DNA of 46,427 nucleotides, taken from assembly GCA_903920695.1 (NCBI GenBank), contig CAIXNB010000127.1, positions 1 through 46,427 on the forward strand, written 5' to 3'. Within the stretch, counting starts at the first letter, position 1, and each line of letters starts with the position of its first letter. Shown one piece after another: positions 15,070 to 24,239 of the stretch. Below the pieces are notes generated by a model. That model worked only from the letters and a program-made list of their open reading frames with translations. It was not told where the DNA came from and searched no databases. A program made the position numbers and the translations under genes. The DNA comes from an uncultured beta proteobacterium (GTDB lineage: Bacteria > Pseudomonadota > Gammaproteobacteria > Burkholderiales > Burkholderiaceae_C).

Positions 15070-15869
15070 GGATTACTGCCCTCCAGTTGCCGCAGATCGG
15101 CCAGTGAGTTGGCGTTGTAGAACGCATGCACATCATCGCCCGGTTGATCGAAGGGAACGATCACGGTGCGCTGCTGCGCGGTCCAGTTGTCGATCTTGCG
15201 GCCACCGTCTTCGGTAAACCGCTTCAGACTGTCCAGCAAAGCCACGCGCAGCAGGCAAAAGACGGGCTGGGGCCGCAACTGGACCTGGCCGTTTCTATCG
15301 ATTTCGGGTGCGCTGGCCATGGCAATGTCGGCCTGCTCGGCGATGAGCGCCTTGGCCAGGCGTGGCAGCAGCTTAAGTGGCAACAGCGGTGTGTCGCAGG
15401 GAACGGTCAGCAGGAGCGGGGTTTCGCAGTGTTCCAGTCCGGTCAGAAAACCCGCCAACGGCCCGGCGTAGTCCGCCATGCCATCGGGCCACACCGGCAC
15501 GCCGAACGCCTCATAGCTGGCCAGATTGCGGTTCGCGTTGATGGCGATACGAGCGGCCCCGCCACCTTGTTGCAGGCGTTGCATTGTGTGCAGGGCCAAC
15601 GGGACGCCATTGAACGTTTGCAGACCCTTGTCGACCCCGCCCATGCGCGTGCCGCGGCCACCGGCGAGGATCAGTGCGGTGATGTCTTGTGGGTTGATCG
15701 CGCAATCTTCCGCCGGGCCGCCCCAAGGAAGATTAGCCCCCTCGGGGCTGGAGCTTGCGGCTCCGAGGCTGCTTGAGCAGCCTTGGACAGGCGACAGAGG
15801 CGAAGTGTCTCGCGAGCCGCGGCCTGCAAGGTGCAGCGCATTACGCGAAGCGAGCAGCGTGGGGGTCAT
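15066..15869 (-). CDS. mobA: Molybdenum cofactor guanylyltransferase with repeat-encoded N-terminus
   Basis: A 267-residue protein that should add GMP to molybdopterin. The MobA core begins at about residue 66 with [20 protein letters not shown] (nucleotide binding), followed by [20 protein letters not shown] and [10 protein letters not shown]. Normal MobA proteins are ~200 residues and start just before the LAGG motif. The first ~54 residues, including PWGGPA, come from a palindromic repeat (15709-15869). No ATG, GTG or TTG occurs in frame between the repeat and the core, so the ATG at 15869, at the outer edge of the repeat and 2 bases after moaA, is the best start. Confidence 0.88.
   Translation of the reverse strand: MTPTLLASRNALHLAGRGSRDTSPLSPVQGCSSSLGAASSSPEGANLPWGGPAEDCAINPQDITALILAGGRGTRMGGVDKGLQTFNGVPLALHTMQRLQQGGGAARIAINANRNLASYEAFGVPVWPDGMADYAGPLAGFLTGLEHCETPLLLTVPCDTPLLPLKLLPRLAKALIAEQADIAMASAPEIDRNGQVQLRPQPVFCLLRVALLDSLKRFTEDGGRKIDNWTAQQRTVIVPFDQPGDDVHAFYNANSLADLRQLEGSNP
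15709..15869 (-). repeat. GC-rich palindromic element inside mobA (long form)
   Basis: Read on the minus strand the element starts ATGACCCCCACGCTGCTC and ends CCTTGGGGCGGCCCGGCGGA. Both ends match the element at 23577-23671 in the GNAT-like gene. The middle is longer here and contains several small hairpins (for example CGGAGCCGCAAGCTCC and CAAGGCTGCTCAAGCAGCCT). It is translated in full as the N-terminal extension of MobA. Confidence 0.75.
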
Positions 15870-15871
15870 TC

Positions 15872-17020
15872 TCAACCACCGATGTAGCTCATTTCGACGC
15901 GCCGCTGCGCCGGGGCGCTGTCGTCGATCTGGGCGCTGCGCGACTCGGAGTAGTTGTCGTTGCGGTCTTGCCAGATATGACCGATGGCCGATTCCAAGTC
16001 GGCCGTCGCGGCATGGTCGCGCACCAATGTCCGCAAGTCGTAGCCCGTTGATGCAAACAGGCATAGGTAGAGCTTGCCTTCGGTCGATAGCCGGGCGCGG
16101 TTGCAGTCGCCGCAAAAGGCCTGTGTGACGCTGCTGATGACGCCGATTTCACCGAGTGTGCGGTCGTGTTGCCCCGATGCATCGGCGTAACCCCAGCGCT
16201 CGGCGGTTTCACCTGGTTGACTTGGATCGAGTTGCACCAAGGGCAACTCGGCATGGATGCGTTTGACCACTTCGCTTGACGGCAGCACGTCATTCATGCG
16301 CCAGCCGTTGCTGGCGCCGACGTCCATGTACTCAATGAAGCGCAGCACGATGCCGCTGCCGCGAAAGTGGCGTGCCATCGGAAGGATTTCGTGTTCGTTA
16401 CTGCCGCGCTTGACCACCATATTGATCTTGATCGGCCCCAGGCCCGCTTCGCGCGCGGCCTCAATGCCGGCCAGCACCTCGGCGACCGGAAAGTCGACGT
16501 CGTTCATGCTGCGAAACACCGCGTCGTTGAGTCCGTCCAGACTGACCGTGACGCGTTGCAACCCGGCCGCCTTGAGCGCGCGCGCCTTGCGTGCCAGCAA
16601 TGAGCCGTTGGTGGTGAGCGTCAAGTCGAGCGCGTGGCCTTCGGGTGTGCGCAGCATGGCCAGTTGTTCGATCAGGCTTTCGATGTTCTTGCGCAGCAGG
16701 GGTTCGCCGCCGGTCAGTCGGATCTTCTGTACGCCGTGCGCGACAAAGACCTTGGCGATGCGTGTGATTTCCTCAAACGAGAGCAAGGCGCTGTGTGGCA
16801 GATACAGATGGTTCTTGTCGAATACTTCTTTGGGCATGCAGTAATTGCAGCGGAAGTTGCAGCGGTCGGTGACGCTGATGCGCAGATCGCGCAAGGGGCG
16901 CGCGCGTTGGTCGATCAACGAACCGGTGGCGACGATGCGACTGCCGGCAGCCGGCATGGCCAGTACAGCACTACGCTGATCGACCAGCGGCACAACGCGC
17001 GGCGTGTGGCGTTCTGTCAT
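15872..17020 (-). CDS. moaA: GTP 3',8-cyclase (radical SAM)
   Basis: A 382-residue radical SAM enzyme for the first step of molybdopterin synthesis, GTP to 3',8-cyclo-GTP. The SAM-cluster cysteines are Cys54, Cys58 and Cys61 (CNFRCNYC), followed by TGGEPLLR. The second cluster is in the C-terminal part ([20 protein letters not shown]). The protein ends in GG, required in MoaA for GTP handling. An N-terminal extension of about 40 residues precedes the usual start of the domain. mobA begins 2 bases after the stop. Confidence 0.95.
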   Translation of the reverse strand: MTERHTPRVVPLVDQRSAVLAMPAAGSRIVATGSLIDQRARPLRDLRISVTDRCNFRCNYCMPKEVFDKNHLYLPHSALLSFEEITRIAKVFVAHGVQKIRLTGGEPLLRKNIESLIEQLAMLRTPEGHALDLTLTTNGSLLARKARALKAAGLQRVTVSLDGLNDAVFRSMNDVDFPVAEVLAGIEAAREAGLGPIKINMVVKRGSNEHEILPMARHFRGSGIVLRFIEYMDVGASNGWRMNDVLPSSEVVKRIHAELPLVQLDPSQPGETAERWGYADASGQHDRTLGEIGVISSVTQAFCGDCNRARLSTEGKLYLCLFASTGYDLRTLVRDHAATADLESAIGHIWQDRNDNYSESRSAQIDDSAPAQRRVEMSYIGG

Positions 17021-17047
17021 GTCACTGCTTGCATCCGGGCGCCGCTA

Positions 17048-17809
17048 TCAGACGCAGCGCGCACCGTCGACCTCGATGCAGACGCCGCTGATGAAAGTGG
17101 CTTCGTCGCTGGCCAGGTAGAGGGCGGCATTGGCGACGTCGAGCGCAGTGGAGAAGCGGCCCAGCGGAATGCTGGCGCGGAATAGGGCCTTGCGCTCGTC
17201 GGTCAAGGGGCCACCGGCAAATTCGGTGGCCAGGCTGGTGTCCGGATTGAAGACCGGATTGATGCAATTGACGCGGATGTTGTCGGGACCGAGCTCGGCC
17301 GCGAGCGATTTGGAGGTGGTGATGACCGCCCCTTTGGAGCCGTTGTACCAGGTCAGGCCCGGGCGCGGGCGCACGCCGGCAGTGGAGGCGATGTTGATGA
17401 AACTGCCGCCGCCTTGCGCGCGAAATACCGGCGTGGCATGAACGGTGGCGAGGTAGATGCTTTTGACGTTGACGGCGTAGCACTTGTCGAACTCGTCTTC
17501 GCTGACTTCAAGCGCCGGACGGTTACGGTGCGTCCAACCGGCGTTGCTGATCATCACGTCGAGCTTGCCGTAGCGTTGCACAGCGGCAGCGACTAGGGCT
17601 TTGACCTGATCGGATTGCGTGACGTCGGCCGCAAAAAACGAGGCCGTGCCGCCAGCGGCCACGATCTCGGCCACCACTTTTTCCCCGAGGGCGGTATTGA
17701 TGTCATTGACGATGATCTTGGCCCCTTCGGCGGCCAGCCGTTTGGCGATGCCCTCGCCGATGCCGCCGCCGGCGCCGGTGACGATGATGGATTTGTTTTG
17801 AACGCGCAT
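17048..17809 (-). CDS. Short-chain dehydrogenase/reductase (SDR)
   Basis: A 253-residue classical SDR, an NAD(P)-dependent oxidoreductase. The cofactor motif is TGAGGGIG (residues 11-18), NAG is at 89-91, and the catalytic residues are Ser142, Tyr155 and Lys159 (YNGSK). The ending GVCIEVDGARCV is typical. The open frame extends further upstream to 18094, but that part overlaps the aldehyde dehydrogenase gene and the SDR fold begins at MRVQNK, so 17809 is used. It lies 46 bases after the aldehyde dehydrogenase and probably works with it in one catabolic route; the substrate is unknown. Confidence 0.92.
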   Translation of the reverse strand: MRVQNKSIIVTGAGGGIGEGIAKRLAAEGAKIIVNDINTALGEKVVAEIVAAGGTASFFAADVTQSDQVKALVAAAVQRYGKLDVMISNAGWTHRNRPALEVSEDEFDKCYAVNVKSIYLATVHATPVFRAQGGGSFINIASTAGVRPRPGLTWYNGSKGAVITTSKSLAAELGPDNIRVNCINPVFNPDTSLATEFAGGPLTDERKALFRASIPLGRFSTALDVANAALYLASDEATFISGVCIEVDGARCV

Positions 17810-17855
17810 GTGATGAATCCCGATTTGAGCTGCTTTGCTGATGCTGGCGAAAATG

Positions 17856-19289
17856 TTAGCCGTGTTTGATAGCCACGGTCTTGAGTGTGGTGAAGCCGTA
17901 CAGGGCCTCAAAGCCTTTTTCACGGCCGTGGCCACTGGATTTGACGCCACCGAATGGCAGTTCCACGCCGCCGCCGGCGCCGTAGTTGTTGATGAAGATC
18001 TGGCCGCTGCGCAGGCGCCGCGCCATGCGGAACTGGCGTGCGCCGTCTGCTGTCCAGACGCCGGCCACCAGACCAAACTGGGTTGCATTGGCAAGTTCTA
18101 TCGCATGGTCCTCGTCGCGGAAGGCCATTGCACACAGCACCGGACCAAAGACTTCCTCCTGAGCCACACGGTGTTTGACCGGGACGTCGCGCAGCAGGGT
18201 CGGCGCCTGGTAAAAACCCGACGCCGGTGCTTCGGCCACTACCTGACCTTGGGCCACGGTGGGGATGCCGGCCTGCTTCGCATCGGCCAGAAATTGCTGC
18301 ACCCGTTGTTGCTGGCTTTGGCGGATCAGCGGGCCGACGTCGAGGTCGAGCAGGGCTGGACCGACGCGCAGCTTTTCAAAGGCCTGGCCGAGCCGCACCA
18401 GCAGCGGCTCGTAGATGGCTTGGTCGATCAGCACGCGCGAGCCGGCCGAGCAGGTCTGCCCGGCGTTTTGCACGATGGCGTTGATGATGGCGGGAACAGC
18501 GGCATCGAGATCGGCGTCGGCAAAGACAATCTGCGGGCTCTTGCCGCCGAGTTCGAGCGTGACCGGGCAATGGCGCTCGGCCGCCACTTGCTGGATCAGC
18601 GTGCCGACGCTCGGGCTGCCGGTGAAGCTGATGTGGTCGATACCGGAATGGCGCGCCAGCGCATCGCCGACTTCATGACCGTAACCGGTGACGATGTTGA
18701 TGACGCCCGGCGGGAAGCCGACTTCGGCCGCCAGCTGTGCGACCCGGATCAGCGACAGGCAGGCATCTTCGGCGGGTTTGACCACGCAGACATTGCCGGC
18801 GGCCAGGGCTCCGCCGACGCTGCGGCCAAAGATCTGCATCGGGTAGTTCCAGGGCACGATGTGTCCCGTGACGCCATGCGGCTCGCGCCAGGTCAGCACG
18901 CTGTAGCCGTCGAGGTAGGGAAGGGTTTCGCCGTGCAACTTGTCGCAAGCGCCGGCATAGAACTCGAAGTAGCGCGCCAGGGCGGCAGAGTCGGCGTTGG
19001 CTTGCTTGGTCGGCTTGCCGCAGTCGCGCTGCTCGATGCGGCTGAGCTCGGGCGCGTGCTCGGCGACCTTCTGCGACAGTCGCATCAGCAGGCGGCCGCG
19101 CTCGGCGGCGCCGAGCTTGCACCAGGTCGATTCAAAAGCCGCTCGCGCAGCGCGCACCGCCTGATCGATGTCGGCGCCGTTGCTGCGCTGGATTTCGTCG
19201 TAGGGTTGGCCGTCCGATGGATCGAGCATGACGATGGTTTGGCCGGAAGAGGACGGCAGTGAGGTATTGGCGATGTAGTTGAATTGCAT
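17856..19289 (-). CDS. NAD(P)-dependent aldehyde dehydrogenase
   Basis: A 477-residue ALDH-superfamily enzyme that oxidises an aldehyde to the acid. Key residues are visible: Asn148 (VPWNYP), Glu246 (LELGGKSP) and nucleophile Cys280 (NAGQTCSAGSR), plus the EEVFGPV and PFGGVKSSG signatures. Length and motif order resemble betaine, gamma-aminobutyraldehyde or vanillin-type dehydrogenases, but the substrate cannot be fixed. It probably forms an operon with the downstream SDR. Confidence 0.94.
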   Translation of the reverse strand: MQFNYIANTSLPSSSGQTIVMLDPSDGQPYDEIQRSNGADIDQAVRAARAAFESTWCKLGAAERGRLLMRLSQKVAEHAPELSRIEQRDCGKPTKQANADSAALARYFEFYAGACDKLHGETLPYLDGYSVLTWREPHGVTGHIVPWNYPMQIFGRSVGGALAAGNVCVVKPAEDACLSLIRVAQLAAEVGFPPGVINIVTGYGHEVGDALARHSGIDHISFTGSPSVGTLIQQVAAERHCPVTLELGGKSPQIVFADADLDAAVPAIINAIVQNAGQTCSAGSRVLIDQAIYEPLLVRLGQAFEKLRVGPALLDLDVGPLIRQSQQQRVQQFLADAKQAGIPTVAQGQVVAEAPASGFYQAPTLLRDVPVKHRVAQEEVFGPVLCAMAFRDEDHAIELANATQFGLVAGVWTADGARQFRMARRLRSGQIFINNYGAGGGVELPFGGVKSSGHGREKGFEALYGFTTLKTVAIKHG

Positions 19290-19334
19290 GCGTAGGATTT
19301 TCCTATGAAAATTTTCTGTCCGATGGCGGTTGGC

Positions 19335-19931
19335 CTAGCGGGTCAGAATCGCTGGCCCCATTTCCTGAAGCGGACCGAGCGGGTTGTTGCTGACTTCGAT
19401 CTCGTTGACGCTGGGTTGCCCGCCCCAGGCGCGGTAGACCACCTTGTCGTTGACCAGCAAGACGAGGGCGTTAAAGCGCCAGCCTGTAGTTTCGGAGCGG
19501 CGTGAAAAATTAGTGAAGTCGGCCAAGAAGCCGCCGGTTCTCTTCTTTTCGATTTTCGCGGCGGTAATTTCCCAGCCACGGCAGTCGTCGCGTGCCTCCA
19601 GGCAGGCCAGCACGCCCGGATCAAGATCCTCTCGCTTGAGCAGGGCGCTGGGTACAAATCTGCGCACGACCTCGGTCTGGGTCAGGATGATCGTATTGGG
19701 TTGTGTAGCCGGATCCAGGCCCAGGCTTCGCAGGGTTGTGACGTCGCTTTCCATTGGAACCAGCGAATCGATGGCCTTGCGCGCATCCTCGAAACTCCTG
19801 AAAGGTGTGGATTCGTTGTGAACCTCGGGCAGCATGGAGGAGCAGCCACCCAAGAGCAGTGCCGGCAGCACCAGGCACAGGCTACAAATCAGGCTTCGTT
19901 GGTTCAAGGGGCGTCGCTCGGAAATATGCAA
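19335..19931 (-). CDS. Predicted lipoprotein of unknown function
   Basis: A protein of up to 198 residues with a lipoprotein signal: hydrophobic LVLPALLL followed by the lipobox LGGC and then SS. I do not recognise a family. The mature part is soluble, with an acidic/basic mix and a conserved-looking end (VNDKVVYRAWGGQPSVNEIE). No ATG is available near the signal peptide; TTG at 19931 is the longest start and TTG at 19907 (giving MNQRSLICSLCLV) fits a signal peptide better. Neither has a strong ribosome-binding site. Confidence 0.7.
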   Translation of the reverse strand: MHISERRPLNQRSLICSLCLVLPALLLGGCSSMLPEVHNESTPFRSFEDARKAIDSLVPMESDVTTLRSLGLDPATQPNTIILTQTEVVRRFVPSALLKREDLDPGVLACLEARDDCRGWEITAAKIEKKRTGGFLADFTNFSRRSETTGWRFNALVLLVNDKVVYRAWGGQPSVNEIEVSNNPLGPLQEMGPAILTR

Positions 19932-19987
19932 GCCCCATCGTAGCTGAAGGTGCAGTGAGCTTGTTGATGCCAGTCATTGCCCCATTG

Positions 19988-20013
19988 AAAAAGCCCGCCA
20001 GAGGCGGGCTTTG
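19988..20013 (-). terminator. Terminator downstream of hppA
   Basis: AAAGCCCGCC (19990-19999) and GGCGGGCTTT (20003-20012) form a perfect stem with an AGA loop and A/T flanks. It lies about 20 bases after the hppA stop, and its symmetry could also serve from the left. Confidence 0.85.
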
Positions 20014-20031
20014 CGTTGACGTAGCGTTTGA

Positions 20032-22095
20032 TCAGCCGCCGTGCATTTTCATCATCACGGGCACGATCAACAGTGCCACGATGTTGATGATCTTGATCAA
20101 GGGGTTGATCGCCGGGCCGGCTGTGTCTTTGTAGGGGTCGCCCACGGTGTCGCCGGTAACGGCGGCCTTATGGGTTTCAGAGCCCTTACCACCGTGGTTG
20201 CCGTCTTCGATGTATTTCTTGGCATTGTCCCAGGCACCGCCGCCGGTGCACATGGAGATGGCGACGAACAGACCAGTGACGATGGTGCCCATCAGCAGGC
20301 CACCCAAAGCGGCCGGGCCGAGCAGCAGGCCAACCAGAATTGGCACCACCACGGGCAGCAGCGATGGGATCATCATTTCCTTGATGGCAGCGGTGGTCAG
20401 CATGTCGACGGCCGTGTCGTACTCGGGCTTGGCCGTGCCTTCCATGATGCCCTTGATTTCACGGAACTGGCGGCGCACTTCAACTACCACCGAACCGGCA
20501 GCGCGGCCAACGGCTTCCATTGCCATGGCGCCGAACAGGTAGGGAATCAGGCCGCCGATGAACAGACCGATGATGACCATCGGGTTGCTCAGGTCAAACG
20601 TGATGTGCTTGCCATAGGCTTCGAGTTTGTGCGTGTAGTCGGCAAACAAAACCAGCGCAGCCAGACCGGCAGAGCCAATGGCGTAGCCCTTGGTCACGGC
20701 CTTGGTGGTGTTGCCGACAGCGTCCAGCGGGTCGGTGATGTCGCGCACACTCTTGGGCATTTCGGCCATTTCGGCGATGCCGCCGGCGTTGTCAGTGATC
20801 GGGCCGTAGGCGTCAAGTGCTACCACAATGCCGGCCATGCTCAGCATGGAGGTTGCTGCAATCGCGATGCCATACAGACCGCCGAGTGCGTAAGCGGTCC
20901 AGATCGCCATGCAAACAAAAATCACAGGCCAGGCGGTGGAACGCATAGAAACGCCCAGACCGGCGATGATGTTGGTGCCGTGGCCGGTGGTCGATGCCTG
21001 TGCAATGTGGCGCACGGGAGCGTACTGGGTGCCGGTGTAGTACTCGGTAATCCAGACCAGGGCGGCGGTCAGGATCAGGCCGACAGCGCAGGCGCCAAAC
21101 AGGCTCGTGCTACCGACAACGCGGCCATCGGTCAAGGTGATTGCGGAGGGGAACATGCTCGTGGTTACGAAGTAGAAAGCGACCAGGGACAGAATACCCG
21201 CCACAGCCAGACCCTTGTACAGGGCGGGCATCACGTTCTTCATGCCCGGTGATGCCTTGACAAAGAAGCAGCCGATGATGGAAGCCACGATGGAGACGGC
21301 GCCGAGTGCCAGCGGATAGAGCACGGCGCTGGTGTTGGCGCCGGAAAGCAGCAGGGCGCCCAGCACCATGGTGGCGATCAGGGTGACGGCGTAGGTTTCG
21401 AACAAGTCGGCGGCCATACCGGCGCAGTCGCCGACGTTGTCACCGACGTTGTCGGCGATTACAGCCGGGTTGCGCGGGTCATCTTCCGGAATACCGGCTT
21501 CGACCTTACCCACCAGATCGGCGCCGACGTCAGCGCCCTTGGTGAAAATGCCACCGCCGAGACGGGCAAAGATGGAGATCAGTGATGAACCGAAGGCAAA
21601 ACCGATCAGTGGGTTGAGTTTGGCAACAGTAACGGCACCATCGGGCACCAGGAACCAGTAGAAGCCAGTGACGCCCAGCAGGCCGAGACCGACTACCAGC
21701 ATGCCGGTGGTGGCGCCGCCGCGGAAGGCGACGTCAAGTGCCGGGCCAATGCCCTTGGTAGCAGCCTGTGCGGTGCGCACATTGGCGCGCACAGAGACAT
21801 TCATGCCGATGAAACCGCAAGCGCCCGAGAGCACGGCGCCGATGATGAAACCCCCGGCGCTCAGTGGATCGAGAAAGATGCCGATCAGAACGGCCAGTAC
21901 CACACCGACCATGGCGATGGTTTTGTACTGCCGTGCCAGATAGGCGGCGGCACCGGTCTGGATGGCTGCTGATATTTCCTGCATCCGGGCGTTGCCGGCA
22001 TCCTGGGAAAGAATCCAGCCCCGGGCCCAAAAGCCATAGGCTACGGCGATGAAGCCACAGATGAGCGCCAGAATCAGCGCTGAGTTGCCTGTCAT
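20032..22095 (-). CDS. hppA: Membrane-bound proton-translocating pyrophosphatase
   Basis: A 687-residue integral membrane enzyme, with about 16 hydrophobic segments, that couples pyrophosphate hydrolysis to ion pumping. The substrate-binding signatures are clear: [40 protein letters not shown] and, near the end, [20 protein letters not shown]. In the diagnostic [10 protein letters not shown] motif the key position is Lys465; a lysine there marks the potassium-independent, proton-pumping class. The ATG at 22095 has AGGAGA upstream. The gene is divergent from ppa. Confidence 0.96.
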   Translation of the reverse strand: MTGNSALILALICGFIAVAYGFWARGWILSQDAGNARMQEISAAIQTGAAAYLARQYKTIAMVGVVLAVLIGIFLDPLSAGGFIIGAVLSGACGFIGMNVSVRANVRTAQAATKGIGPALDVAFRGGATTGMLVVGLGLLGVTGFYWFLVPDGAVTVAKLNPLIGFAFGSSLISIFARLGGGIFTKGADVGADLVGKVEAGIPEDDPRNPAVIADNVGDNVGDCAGMAADLFETYAVTLIATMVLGALLLSGANTSAVLYPLALGAVSIVASIIGCFFVKASPGMKNVMPALYKGLAVAGILSLVAFYFVTTSMFPSAITLTDGRVVGSTSLFGACAVGLILTAALVWITEYYTGTQYAPVRHIAQASTTGHGTNIIAGLGVSMRSTAWPVIFVCMAIWTAYALGGLYGIAIAATSMLSMAGIVVALDAYGPITDNAGGIAEMAEMPKSVRDITDPLDAVGNTTKAVTKGYAIGSAGLAALVLFADYTHKLEAYGKHITFDLSNPMVIIGLFIGGLIPYLFGAMAMEAVGRAAGSVVVEVRRQFREIKGIMEGTAKPEYDTAVDMLTTAAIKEMMIPSLLPVVVPILVGLLLGPAALGGLLMGTIVTGLFVAISMCTGGGAWDNAKKYIEDGNHGGKGSETHKAAVTGDTVGDPYKDTAGPAINPLIKIINIVALLIVPVMMKMHGG

Positions 22096-22323
22096 ATAAA
22101 TCTCCTGTCGTTGGTTCGCTAAGTAGGGGTGCAGCGCAATCGGCACCACCGCTGCGTTGCTTCCTTGCCGCGAAACATCAATGGGAAATTGACATAGGCA
22201 ATTGGCCAACCGCGCGACTGTACCGTGAAAATAGCCTTTTTCCGCTAGCGGCAAGGGGTCTGTAAGTAAAATCAGGGTTAATCCTTACTGCTTTCTGATC
22301 TAACTCAACGCAAGGAACCCACC
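22096..22323. promoter_or_regulatory. Divergent hppA/ppa control region
   Basis: A 228-base non-coding stretch between two oppositely directed pyrophosphatase genes, so it must hold both promoters. I see good ribosome-binding sites at each end (AGGAGA for hppA, AAGGAA for ppa) but no promoter hexamer pair that I would assign with confidence. Confidence 0.6.
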
Positions 22324-22860
22324 ATGTCCCTCGATAACGTCACCCCCGGCAAGAACGTTCCCGACAGTTTCAACGTGATCATCGAAATTCCGATGAATGC
22401 GGATCCCGTCAAGTACGAAGTGGACAAGGAAACCAGTGCCATTTTTGTTGATCGCTTCATGAGTACGGCGATGCACTATCCGACCAATTACGGTTATGTG
22501 CCCAAGACGATTTCAGGCGACGGTGATCCCGTCGATGTGTTGGTGATCACGCCGGTGCCCCTGATTCCCGGTGTGGTGGTGACCTGCCGTGCCATCGGCA
22601 TCCTGAAGATGGAAGACGAAGCCGGGCAGGACGGAAAAGTGCTGGCGGTTCCGATCGACAAAATCCTGTCGCTCTACACGCGCTGGAAGAAACCCGAAGA
22701 CCTGAGCCCGGTGCGCTTGAAGACGATCGCCCACTTCTTTGAGCACTATAAGGACCTGGAAATCAACAAGTGGGTCAAGATCCTGGGTTGGGAAGGGCCG
22801 GAGTCGGCCAAGCAGGAAATCATGGACGGCATTGCCAACTACAACAAGACGTATCCCTGA
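22324..22860 (+). CDS. ppa: Soluble inorganic pyrophosphatase (family I)
   Basis: A 178-residue cytoplasmic hexameric enzyme that hydrolyses pyrophosphate. The family signature DGDPVDVLV (metal-binding aspartates) follows YGYVPKT, and the further acidic cluster is in [16 protein letters not shown]. Length is normal (175-180). AAGGAA precedes the ATG. The neighbour hppA encodes the membrane, energy-saving alternative for the same reaction. Confidence 0.96.
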   Translation: MSLDNVTPGKNVPDSFNVIIEIPMNADPVKYEVDKETSAIFVDRFMSTAMHYPTNYGYVPKTISGDGDPVDVLVITPVPLIPGVVVTCRAIGILKMEDEAGQDGKVLAVPIDKILSLYTRWKKPEDLSPVRLKTIAHFFEHYKDLEINKWVKILGWEGPESAKQEIMDGIANYNKTYP

Positions 22861-22897
22861 GTTGGGAAAGCCCCGATTAGCGATTTGGCTCGGAAAA

Positions 22898-24217
22898 TTA
22901 GCGCGCCACTGCGTGGTGTTTGATCGGGCTGCGCTGACCCAACTCATCGAGGTAATGTTCAACGCCCTGTGTTTCTTGTTCGAGAAACCGTTCCACTGCA
23001 TCGGCGAATGCGGGATGGGCCAACCAGTGGGCGCTGCTGGCTTTGACCGGCAGCAGGGCGCGCGCCATTTTGTGTTCGCCCTGGGCGCCACCCTCAAATC
23101 GGTGGTAACCGTGCGCGATGCACCATTGCAAGGGCTGGTAGTAACAGGCCTCAAAGTGCAGGCAGTCAACCCGCTCCAGGGCGCCCCAGTAACGACCGTA
23201 GGCGACGCGTTCCAGGCCTAACGATGAAAGGGAACTGGCAGACGGCCCGGTTTCTCCCTGAACGGCGATCAGGCTGGCGGCGATCGGTCGCCCTTCTCGC
23301 TCTGCCACGAACAGCAACCAGTTTTCTGGCATGGTGCTGGCCATGCGCTGGAAGAAGTCGCGGTTCAGATAGGGTGGGTTGCCGTGTTCAAGGTAGGTGC
23401 GCTCGTAGCAGCGGTAGAAGAAATCCCAATCCTGCTCGTTGATCGCCGTCCCCTGCTTACAGCGGAATCTGACCCCGGCGTCAGCTACCTTGCGCCGTTC
23501 CTGGCGGATTTTCTTGCGCTTGTCCTGCGACAGCGATGCCAGGAAGTCCTCGAAGTCAACATACGGCCGTGCGGGGAGCGTGGGGGAGAGTTTCGCCGCC
23601 GGGCCGCCCCAAGGCGAAACAGCCCCCTTGGGGGGCAGCGTAGCACACGCAGTGACAAGCGTGGGGGCCACATTCTTCCAGTGAAATTGGACTGTGTGGC
23701 GCAGCAGCATGCCGGCCTCGGTACAGGCTTGCAGGTCATCGGCGCTGGCAAACAGCAGGTGCAGGGATGACAGTTGTTGCGCTTCGCACCACTGGATGAG
23801 TGCCTTGGCCAGCAGGGTGCGGTCTGCCGCGCTGCGTGCCAGCAAACGTGCGCCGGGCACGGGTGTGAAGGGCACGGCGACCAGCGCCTTGGGGTAGTAG
23901 TCCAGACCGTTTTGTGCATAGGCGTTGGCCCAGGCCCGATCAAACACATACTCGCCATAGGAGTGGGTCTTGAGGTAGAGCGCGCAAGCCGCCAGCAGAA
24001 CGCCGCCGCGCGCCATTGTGATGAAGCGCGGCGTCCAGCCGGTCGCGGGAATGGCTGCAGCGCTGGCGTGCAAGGCGCTCAGGTACTCGTGCCGCATGAA
24101 AGGCGTCGCCTCGGCCTGCAGCGCCAGTAGTTCGTTCCAGTCGGCGGCATTCACCTCATCGGGCGAGTTGCGCACCTGAATGACATAATCGTTCGACTTG
24201 TGTTTCACTGGCTTCAT
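22898..24217 (-). CDS. GNAT/FemAB-like acyltransferase family protein (DUF482) with repeat-encoded insert
   Basis: A 439-residue protein of the DUF482/COG3146 group, predicted to have a GNAT or FemAB-like acyltransferase fold. Recognisable parts are TPFMRHEYLSALHASA near the start, KRKKIRQERRKV in the middle, and YGRYWGALERVDCLHFEACY with GGAQGEHKMARAL near the end. Related proteins are ~380-400 residues. The extra segment, about residues 183-213 (APTLVTACATLPPKG, PWGGPAAKL), is encoded by a palindromic repeat and splits the expected FHWKN and YVDFEDFLASLS segments. Function is unknown. It diverges from nadE with only 22 bases between start codons. Confidence 0.82.
   Translation of the reverse strand: MKPVKHKSNDYVIQVRNSPDEVNAADWNELLALQAEATPFMRHEYLSALHASAAAIPATGWTPRFITMARGGVLLAACALYLKTHSYGEYVFDRAWANAYAQNGLDYYPKALVAVPFTPVPGARLLARSAADRTLLAKALIQWCEAQQLSSLHLLFASADDLQACTEAGMLLRHTVQFHWKNVAPTLVTACATLPPKGAVSPWGGPAAKLSPTLPARPYVDFEDFLASLSQDKRKKIRQERRKVADAGVRFRCKQGTAINEQDWDFFYRCYERTYLEHGNPPYLNRDFFQRMASTMPENWLLFVAEREGRPIAASLIAVQGETGPSASSLSSLGLERVAYGRYWGALERVDCLHFEACYYQPLQWCIAHGYHRFEGGAQGEHKMARALLPVKASSAHWLAHPAFADAVERFLEQETQGVEHYLDELGQRSPIKHHAVAR
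23577..23671 (-). repeat. GC-rich palindromic element inside the GNAT-like gene (short form)
   Basis: On the minus strand it starts GTGGCCCCCACGCTTGTC, contains a strong hairpin (CTGCCCCCCAAGGGGGC), then CCTTGGGGCGGCCCGGCGG, and ends near CTCCCCCACGCTCC. The sequence CCCCCACGCT occurs at both ends as a direct repeat. The element is read through in frame, adding ~31 residues. Its ends match the longer copy in mobA. Confidence 0.75.
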
Positions 24218-24239
24218 CTTTCATTCATACCTACGGTAC

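Noticed and set aside
17835..19262. A 475-codon plus-strand frame
   Set aside because: It is antisense to the aldehyde dehydrogenase, whose active-site residues are all intact; the frame has the skewed composition of a shadow.
20041..21252. A 403-codon plus-strand frame rich in His, Gly and Gln
   Set aside because: It is antisense to hppA and has no recognisable domain.
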